A stretch of DNA of 34,161 bases from Methanobacteriota archaeon. Its GTDB lineage: Archaea; Thermoplasmatota; Poseidoniia; Poseidoniales; Thalassarchaeaceae. The stretch covers positions 3,699-37,859 of the forward strand of contig PBMO01000002.1 of the NCBI GenBank assembly GCA_002722595.1, in the 5' to 3' direction. The position numbers and the translations under genes are program-made. Positions 27,642-34,161 of this stretch are shown here, piece by piece. Position 1 is the first letter of the stretch; the number at the start of each line of letters is the position of its first letter. The notes under the pieces are model-generated. The model worked only from the letters and a program-made list of their open reading frames with translations. It made no database searches and had not been told where the DNA came from.

Positions 27642-28544
27642 TCAGGTTTCAGAGCCTTTTTCAAGTCGATTTGCGAATGGTATAATCGATTCATGAAGGA
27701 CGAATTGATTCGTAGTCGGGTGAAAAAATCCTAGTGCAGTAGCATGCAAACATATTCTATTCAACGGATTAGTCGTTGCCCCATGTGCCATATCGCCGAC
27801 AATAGGGTTTCCAAGAGCTTGCATCGCCATCCGTATTTGATGACGCCGTCCGGTTTCGATTATGATTTCCACTAGTGAGACAAATTCATCACTATCTTCG
27901 ACGCACCAATGTGTGATTGCTTCCTTTGATCCGTTGAAACTTTTTTTGACACGCTTAACATGCAGGTGTTTGTCTTCTACAAGCCAAGAGATATCAGTTC
28001 CTTCTGAATCTTCGGGAATCCCTTCAACAAGAGCGTGATATATTCTCTGTACTTTCCTTTCTGCGAATTGATTCTGCAAAATCTCTTTGCTGTTGTTATC
28101 TTTAGCAAAAACCATGATTCCTGAAGTTTCTCGATCTAATCGGTGTACTATATATGACCATGCATGATTTTTTTCTCGCTTCAAATAATCTACACAACGG
28201 CTGTGCAGTGTATCCTTTTCGAGCTTATCTGTTGCTACAGAAAGTAAACCGGATGGCTTGTGAACAACTAAGATAAATTCATCTTCAAAAACAATTTTTA
28301 ATTTTGATAATTGCTTTTTATGAGCTGGTGGCGGAGACAACTTTTTCGCATCGGCACGATTTATGATTGTGAGAATATTTCCCTTAACAAGCAACTTTTT
28401 TGCTTTGTAAACTGGTTTTCCATCAATTAATACTCGTCCTTCCGTAAGCATCTTTCTGAGCTTTGATTTCGTTGAATCAGGAAAAACCATTGACAATTTG
28501 GTGAGTAATTGACACTCTTCCTCAACACAAAATTCCATATTCAC
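27642..28544 (-). CDS. RluA-family pseudouridine synthase with S4 domain
   Basis: 'SYIVHRLDRETSGIMVFAKD' catalytic motif, 'RRHQIRMAMQALGNPIVGD', N-terminal S4-like 'SKLRKMLTEGRVLIDGKPVYKAKKLL'. Confidence 0.92.
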   Translation of the reverse strand: MNMEFCVEEECQLLTKLSMVFPDSTKSKLRKMLTEGRVLIDGKPVYKAKKLLVKGNILTIINRADAKKLSPPPAHKKQLSKLKIVFEDEFILVVHKPSGLLSVATDKLEKDTLHSRCVDYLKREKNHAWSYIVHRLDRETSGIMVFAKDNNSKEILQNQFAERKVQRIYHALVEGIPEDSEGTDISWLVEDKHLHVKRVKKSFNGSKEAITHWCVEDSDEFVSLVEIIIETGRRHQIRMAMQALGNPIVGDMAHGATTNPLNRICLHATALGFFHPTTNQFVLHESIIPFANRLEKGSET

Positions 28545-28585
28545 AACTCAGAGCAAACTTTGCACAATACCCGCACGGAATATCA

Positions 28586-28601
28586 CTTGAATGTCTTGCC
28601 C
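28586..28601. repeat. Copy 2 of 16-nt exact repeat CTTGAATGTCTTGCCC
   Basis: Identical to 27616-27631; lies just upstream of the minus-strand RluA-family start, in the divergent purP intergenic region. Confidence 0.75.
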
Positions 28602-28651
28602 TAAATTTCCCATATCAAAGATAGATTATTCTAATCATTATTCAATCTCCA

Positions 28652-29806
28652 TTGTCCGTAATGGATAATTACCTAGCACCGGAGCCGTCCCTAATGGCGA
28701 ACACCCACCCGCACCTGCCAGATTGGCTCGCGGCGTACAATCCTGCCGAGATTACGATTGGTGTAATTGCCTCTCACTCATCTCTTCAGATTCTTCACGG
28801 AGCACGTGCAGAAGGCTTTCGGACACTAGGGATTTGTGTTGGAAAAGAGCGCCAAAAAATGTACAAAGCGTTTCCAGGTGCTGAGCCAGATGAATGGATG
28901 GTTCTCGAGAATTATCATCAGTTACTTGAGAAAGCATCTGAACTTAGATCGAAGAATGTCATCATTATCCCACATGGTTCACTTGTAGAATACCTTGGCC
29001 CAGATAATTTCATTGCTTTGGAAGTCCCGACTTTTGGCAATCGCCAGATTTTGAAATGGGAAGGCAGTCGTGAATTACAGCGTCAGTGGTTAGAATCAGG
29101 CGGGTGCACGATGCCTAAGGTAATCGAAGATCCACATGAAATAGATGGACCTGTAATTGTGAAGTACGCTGGTGCGAAAGGAGGAAGAGGGTACTTCATT
29201 GCGCGTAATTTTCGAGATTTTAGGAGAAATGTAGATCTTGAGGAAGAGTTTACAATCCAAGAATACGTACTTGGGACTAGGTATTACTTCCAGTTCTTTT
29301 TCGACCCTATTGCCGATGATGGTTATCAGGTTGAAGGAATGGGTGGACATGAAGGACAAAACTGTGGCCGCTTAGAGTTGATGAGCATAGATAGGAGGGA
29401 CGAAGCCAACGTCGATGAATTCTACAAGTTGGGTAGCCTCCGTGATATTCGGGACATGGGCCTTGAACCCTCATTTGTTGTAACAGGCAATACTCCCGCA
29501 GTTCTTAGGGAATCCCTTCTGCCGAGGGCCTTTGAACTTGGAGAAGGAGCAGTAGCGGCATCTCTAGAACTCGAAGATGGAGCCCGTGGTATGATTGGGC
29601 CATTTTGCCTAGAGACAATCGTTACGGACAAACTCGAGTTCAGAGTGTTCGAGGTCAGCGCACGAATCGTTGCCGGTTCTAATGTAGCAATTGGCGGCTC
29701 ACCTTATTCAGATATCAATGAACCAGGCCTTTCGACAGGACAGCGAGTAGCTAGATGTATCCGTAAGGCAATTGACAAAGATCGATTGCACGATATTCTC
29801 TCTTGA
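28652..29806 (+). CDS. purP: 5-formaminoimidazole-4-carboxamide ribonucleotide synthetase (PurP)
   Basis: 'TIGVIASHSSLQILHGARAEGFRTLGIC', 'IIIPHGSLVEYLG', 'VPTFGNRQILKWEGSRELQRQWLE', 'VIVKYAGAKGGRGYF' ATP-grasp; 'EFRVFEVSARIVAGSN'. Confidence 0.95.
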   Translation: MSVMDNYLAPEPSLMANTHPHLPDWLAAYNPAEITIGVIASHSSLQILHGARAEGFRTLGICVGKERQKMYKAFPGAEPDEWMVLENYHQLLEKASELRSKNVIIIPHGSLVEYLGPDNFIALEVPTFGNRQILKWEGSRELQRQWLESGGCTMPKVIEDPHEIDGPVIVKYAGAKGGRGYFIARNFRDFRRNVDLEEEFTIQEYVLGTRYYFQFFFDPIADDGYQVEGMGGHEGQNCGRLELMSIDRRDEANVDEFYKLGSLRDIRDMGLEPSFVVTGNTPAVLRESLLPRAFELGEGAVAASLELEDGARGMIGPFCLETIVTDKLEFRVFEVSARIVAGSNVAIGGSPYSDINEPGLSTGQRVARCIRKAIDKDRLHDILS

Positions 29807-29856
29807 TACAACCCATCAGAATATGTTCTGTAGGCAATATTTCTGAATTACAGAAG

Positions 29857-29929
29857 TAGGCCCTCCCGGATTCGAACCAGGGTCGTGGGATCCAGAACCC
29901 CACATGATGGACCGCTACACCAAGGGCCT
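29857..29929 (-). tRNA. tRNA-Gln (CUG)
   Basis: Reverse complement AGGCCCT...TGGGG-TTCTGGA-TCCCA...CCTGG-TTCGAAT-CCGGG-AGGGCCT-A; anticodon CTG; CCA not encoded. Confidence 0.92.
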
Positions 29930-29958
29930 AAGCAACCCTGCGATTGGCTGCCCGTATT

Positions 29959-31314
29959 TCAACGCAACCGCCGTAACGCAGCCCCAAATATAGCCACCGT
30001 TGTCAGCATAGACCCAAATCCTGGGACGCCGAGGAATTTACCGTCTTCTTCATTATTCAGCGGTGCATCTTGTAGGATAAATTGATCGCCAATCGAACCA
30101 TCGAGTCTGTAGAATGTCATCGAAATTTCCCTAGCATCTCCATCGTATACCCATCGAGTCCAACCATAGGTGCTGTTTTCTCTATATGCGCTCCAATCTG
30201 GCTGCGGTTCATCCAAATCTTCGTAGGCCGAACGTCCAGCCATTCCAATGACTAAATGAATCGGCGCTTCGCCACGAGCAAACCGATTATCGTATCCTGT
30301 ATCCATCACAGTTTCTGCGGAAACTGGCCAAGTTCTTTCGTAGAAATGGTCGTGACCTGCGATTACCAAATCCACGCCATTATCAACATACAATTGTTCG
30401 AGAGCAGAACGCAATTCAACTTCAGAACCATGGTAACTATTGCTAGAGTACATCGGACTGTGTCCGTAAACTATGATGAACGGTGTAACTTCCCTGTCGA
30501 CTGATGCAAACTCCTGCTCAAGCCACAAGTATTGTGTGCTCCCCACCTCATAATCATGTTCCGTTGACATGAATACCATATGCACTCCGGGCATTTGCCG
30601 GCTATACCAAAACCCTTCAGATTCGATTTCTCCGTCCGAATCAAATCGGTGTTCATACGGTGTAAACCCATAACCTGGTTCATTTTCGTGATTCCCAACT
30701 GCAGTAACCCAAGGCACAGTCGTCATGCTGTCTTGTTGGAAATTGAACCAATCATCCCAAGCAGATTGTTCCCCATCCGCATAGGATATATCACCTGACA
30801 TAGTGACCAGCTGTGCTTCATTATCCGAGATGATGGCTTCCGATACATCCATCCCCTCACTAGAATCACCATGGTCAGCAATTGAAATCCATTCAAAGTG
30901 ATTCGAATTTGGATCAATGGGTGTGAAAGAGTAATCAGTTGACCAAGAACCATCATTTCCTACTCTATAAGTCACCTCTTCACCAGGAACCAAATCTGTC
31001 ATTGTTGCCATATGGAATGCCATATCGTGATTATAGCAATAATCAGAACTAGGAGCGGTCTGCCCATTCCATTGAACTTCGCCCGTGGTTCTACTTTCAG
31101 TTGCCCAAATGACATTCATTGTTGTAGCATCTTCAGTAGTCTGTAAGTGGATTTGTTGTGGCTGTGTGCTACCTGTCAATGTACCTGGACATTCTTGTAT
31201 AGTTTCACCTAAATCTTGTGCCTGCACAATTGGTGCAAGAAACAGGAAAATGAGTGCAATAGCCAAGGTCCGCACGATGTTGCGCACAGGTATCTCTGAC
31301 TCAAGCCTTGCCAC
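29959..31314 (-). CDS. Secreted purple acid phosphatase-like metallophosphoesterase with PGF-CTERM-like C-terminus
   Basis: 'ISIADHGDS', 'SGDISYADG', 'VTAVGNHENEPGYGF', 'VIAGHDHFYERTWPV'; N-terminal signal peptide and Fn3-like 'PQQIHLQTTEDATTMNVIWATES'. GTG start at 31314 overlaps the upstream gene by 14 bp. Confidence 0.88.
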   Translation of the reverse strand: MARLESEIPVRNIVRTLAIALIFLFLAPIVQAQDLGETIQECPGTLTGSTQPQQIHLQTTEDATTMNVIWATESRTTGEVQWNGQTAPSSDYCYNHDMAFHMATMTDLVPGEEVTYRVGNDGSWSTDYSFTPIDPNSNHFEWISIADHGDSSEGMDVSEAIISDNEAQLVTMSGDISYADGEQSAWDDWFNFQQDSMTTVPWVTAVGNHENEPGYGFTPYEHRFDSDGEIESEGFWYSRQMPGVHMVFMSTEHDYEVGSTQYLWLEQEFASVDREVTPFIIVYGHSPMYSSNSYHGSEVELRSALEQLYVDNGVDLVIAGHDHFYERTWPVSAETVMDTGYDNRFARGEAPIHLVIGMAGRSAYEDLDEPQPDWSAYRENSTYGWTRWVYDGDAREISMTFYRLDGSIGDQFILQDAPLNNEEDGKFLGVPGFGSMLTTVAIFGAALRRLR

Positions 31315-32329
31315 GGAATCTATTGTTCAGGGTGTCTAAGGAAGCAGTACTAGGCCGCATCAAATCATCGGGCACTTCAGAAAGTGGTGTGCTGACTAAC
31401 ACTTGATCTTCAACAGCAGTTGCTTTATTTGGATCAAAGTATAGCAGTCCAGTGACGTGTTTATTCTCAACTTCAGCATTATGTAGTGCAGTTAGTGCTG
31501 CCATAGCATCATTGGGGTCATGGTCGGAACCAATGGTTTCTAGGCGTAATACGCTACCATCGAATAGCGTAATGTCGTTGTATTGCCCCTCTGGAATATC
31601 GACTTCTTCAATTGGCATTCTATGTGGGATGTAGTCATATGCATGTAATTCCATATCGTTGTCTTTGACATATGTATAGGATTGAAAACTTTCATCATTA
31701 TTATTGAAAGTTACACAGGGAGATATCACATCGATAAATGCAAACCCTTTGTGACTCATTGCAGCCCTCATGAGTGCTGTGAGTTGTTTACGTGAGCCAC
31801 TAAACGACCTTGCTACAAAAGTGCAACCCAAATTGATGGCCAACTTGCACAGGTCAATCGGTTGCTGTTTATTTGCGGGGCCTTTCTTTTTCTTGCTTCC
31901 CTTTGCCGCAGTTGCGCTGTATTGTCCCTTTGTTAGCCCGTAAACACCATTGTTTTCTAGAACATATACCATGTCTAAATTTCTGCGTACTGCATGGATG
32001 AAGTGACCAATTCCTATACTTGCTGAATCACCATCGCCAGATACTGCTAAGAAGGTCAAATCACGATTCCCCATCGCAGCCCCTGTGGTTACTGTAGGCA
32101 TTCGTCCATGCACTGTATTGAATCCATGTGACTGCCCCAAGAAATAGGCAGGGGTTTTGCTACTGCATCCAATGCCACTCATCTTTGCTAATTTTTCAGG
32201 CCGCAATCCATTTTCCCATGCAGCATTGATTATTACATTGCTAATCTGATCGTGCCCACAACCAGGACACAATGTGGAACTACCACCTTTGTAATCGTCT
32301 TTGGGTAAATCAATTACATTGAGTTTCAT
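31301..32329 (-). CDS. 2-oxoacid:ferredoxin oxidoreductase, beta subunit
   Basis: 'LCPGCGHDQISNVI', 'SGIGCSSKTPAYF', 'HGRMPTVTTGAAMGN', TPP motif 'VSGDGDSASIGIGHFIHAVRRNLDMVYVLENNGVYGLTKGQ'. Confidence 0.95.
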   Translation of the reverse strand: MKLNVIDLPKDDYKGGSSTLCPGCGHDQISNVIINAAWENGLRPEKLAKMSGIGCSSKTPAYFLGQSHGFNTVHGRMPTVTTGAAMGNRDLTFLAVSGDGDSASIGIGHFIHAVRRNLDMVYVLENNGVYGLTKGQYSATAAKGSKKKKGPANKQQPIDLCKLAINLGCTFVARSFSGSRKQLTALMRAAMSHKGFAFIDVISPCVTFNNNDESFQSYTYVKDNDMELHAYDYIPHRMPIEEVDIPEGQYNDITLFDGSVLRLETIGSDHDPNDAMAALTALHNAEVENKHVTGLLYFDPNKATAVEDQVLVSTPLSEVPDDLMRPSTASLDTLNNRFRGKA

Positions 32330-34122
32330 TACTTCTGCACCTCCTCTAGGACTTCCTTAATCAGCTCAGCATATTTTCGTGCTCTTGGCGGCATGCCATC
32401 AGAAAAGGCCGCACTGTGAACCTTTGGAATCAAATCGTTGGGCAATTCTCTACGTAGAATCCCATACAATTGGGCATCACGATTTATTTCGAGAACAATA
32501 GTAGTTTCATGGTCTCGAATGAACTGTTCGACTACAGGCGAAAGTGGTAGTGAGCGAACCCGGCATTGGCTAACCTTTTGGCCTATTTCAGATTCTAGAA
32601 TGTCATCAATTTCTTGAATTGAGTTATCCATAGAACCATAGTATATGATTCCAAGTTGCTTTTCTTCTTCTTCACGTAGTATCGGTTGGGGTAACCATGT
32701 TCGCGCATTATCGACTTTGCGTTTCAATCTCATCACTAATTTTCGATAAACATCGGGTTTTTCTGAATAAATTCCATCTTCGTCATGACCTGTTCCTCGA
32801 TACAATATGGGGTCTAATCCTGATCCTGGAAGTGTACGATAAGGGATTCCATCGCCATCAACGTCACGATATCTTCCGTAGTTTTCTATTGCATCCATTT
32901 CTTCTTGTGTTCGAATGACCTTGCCACGATCCATTGGAGTATCTGGATAATCAAATCCGCTACAGGACCAACGGTTCATGCCCAAATCAAGGTCACTAAA
33001 ACCAAAGACAAGAGTTTGCAATCGTTCTGCAACATCAAATGCTCTCCATCCAAACTCAAAGCATTCTTCCATATTGCCTGGAATCAATACTGGATGAGTA
33101 GTATCTCCGTGACTTGCTTCGTAAAGCATAGTCAAATCCCCCTGTTGCGTTCTAGTGGGCAATCCTGTTGAAGGGCCCACTCTATTAACGTCCCATATGA
33201 CTCCGGGTATCTCCGCAAAGTATGCGAGGCCAATGAACTCAGACATCAGAGAAATTCCTGGCCCACTTGTCGCAGTCATTGCTCTAATTCCGGCCCATCC
33301 TCCACCTACAACCATACCCACTGCTGCGAGTTCGTCCTCAGCCTGTACCACTGCACAGTAATGGTCTCCTTCTTCGTCTACACGAAGTTCAGGAATGTAT
33401 GCTATAACCCCCTCTGCTAGGCTACTGCTAGGCGTAATTGGATACCATGATAAAAGACCAACTCCACCATAATGGCAACCAATTGCCACAGCTTCGTTTC
33501 CTTCAATCAAAAACTCATCTTCATTTCGTTCTCTTGCTTCTATACGGAATGGTATAGCGTCAACATCCACATTTTCTTTAACAAAACCTCGTCCAAGATC
33601 TACAGCCTCTAAATTCAATTCAATTGCTTTGACCTTGCCCCTAAACTGGGCAGCCAGAGCCTCATCTAAGGCTGCGTCCTCAAGTCCGAGGATTTCTGCA
33701 AGCACGCCAACATAAACCATATTTGCAATCATCTTTGCTAATTTCGGATTAAGTCCACGTGCCATTTTTGTCATTGGTAAACCGATAACTGTGCAATCAT
33801 CTCGCTCGACGGGCATCTTCACATCTTCATTGAAAATGATTAGAGTATTTGGAAGACAATTTTTCACATCTTCTTCCCAAGTTGCCTTATTCATCACAAT
33901 TTGGATGTTTGTTCGGTCCCCTGGGGCCTGATATCCATTATCGCTTACCCGAAGTATGTACCATGTAGGCAGTCCTGAGATATTACTTGGAAAGAGATTC
34001 TTTCCACTTACTGGGACTCCCATGTTGAACATGGTGTGAAGGAGAATCAGGTTCGCTGATTGTGAACCAGTTCCATTCGCAGTTGCGATATTTATCTGAA
34101 AATCGTTGACAATGTGTGTCAT
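32329..34122 (-). CDS. 2-oxoacid:ferredoxin oxidoreductase, fused gamma-alpha subunit
   Basis: N-terminal gamma domain 'GTGSQSANLILLHTMFNMGVPVSGKNLFPSNISGLP', alpha domain 'GCHYGGVGLLSWYPITPSSSLAE', 'MTATSGPGISLMSEFIGLA', 'PSTGLPTRTQQGDL'. Confidence 0.95.
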   Translation of the reverse strand: MTHIVNDFQINIATANGTGSQSANLILLHTMFNMGVPVSGKNLFPSNISGLPTWYILRVSDNGYQAPGDRTNIQIVMNKATWEEDVKNCLPNTLIIFNEDVKMPVERDDCTVIGLPMTKMARGLNPKLAKMIANMVYVGVLAEILGLEDAALDEALAAQFRGKVKAIELNLEAVDLGRGFVKENVDVDAIPFRIEARERNEDEFLIEGNEAVAIGCHYGGVGLLSWYPITPSSSLAEGVIAYIPELRVDEEGDHYCAVVQAEDELAAVGMVVGGGWAGIRAMTATSGPGISLMSEFIGLAYFAEIPGVIWDVNRVGPSTGLPTRTQQGDLTMLYEASHGDTTHPVLIPGNMEECFEFGWRAFDVAERLQTLVFGFSDLDLGMNRWSCSGFDYPDTPMDRGKVIRTQEEMDAIENYGRYRDVDGDGIPYRTLPGSGLDPILYRGTGHDEDGIYSEKPDVYRKLVMRLKRKVDNARTWLPQPILREEEEKQLGIIYYGSMDNSIQEIDDILESEIGQKVSQCRVRSLPLSPVVEQFIRDHETTIVLEINRDAQLYGILRRELPNDLIPKVHSAAFSDGMPPRARKYAELIKEVLEEVQK

Positions 34123-34146
34123 CGGTGACTGTGTCTCCTAGTCGCG

Positions 34147-34161
34147 GGGGGCGTAGCCCCC
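34147..34161. other. GC-rich hairpin GGGGGC-GTA-GCCCCC at window end
   Basis: Perfect 6-bp stem, reaches the window edge so may be longer. Confidence 0.5.

Noticed and set aside
1-34161. Mobile element, phage or defence island
   Set aside because: No transposase, integrase, restriction-modification, toxin-antitoxin or Cas signatures recognised in any plausible ORF; tRNA flanks show no attachment-site duplication by eye.

Overview
This 34,161 bp window looks like a compact archaeal chromosome segment. I infer a marine Euryarchaeota/Thermoplasmatota lineage, most likely Marine Group II/Poseidoniales, from the gene content: RadA, RpoK, Hel308, a Cgi121-like KEOPS subunit, PurP, an archaeal initiator tRNA, large calcium-binding and CARDB surface proteins, heme A synthesis and aerobic heterotrophy genes. 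The taxonomy is an inference. I support about 22 protein genes and two tRNAs (initiator tRNA-Met on +, tRNA-Gln(CUG) on -). I see no CRISPR array, transposase, phage module or rRNA. Most genes are recognisable housekeeping or catabolic genes: pyrC, radA, pepF, hel308, ctaA, rpoK, ctaB, purP, thiolase, tryptophan 2,3-dioxygenase, RluA and 2-oxoacid:ferredoxin oxidoreductase. I did not find a clear new defence or mobile system. The items most worth a second look are: (i) the 1488-aa eight-repeat CARDB surface protein with a Trp-rich cytoplasmic tail motif; (ii) a subtilase with P-domain and MopE-like repeats, two of them near-identical in DNA; (iii) three convergent gene pairs with exactly zero bases between stop codons, contrasted with a 16-bp-stem hairpin between radA and pepF; (iv) a 16-nt exact repeat upstream of two adjacent genes; (v) rpoK embedded between ctaA and ctaB; (vi) a Cgi121-like gene beside hel308; (vii) a PGF-CTERM-like tail on a purple acid phosphatase; and (viii) a LeuA-like enzyme with HMG-CoA-lyase-like motif substitutions.
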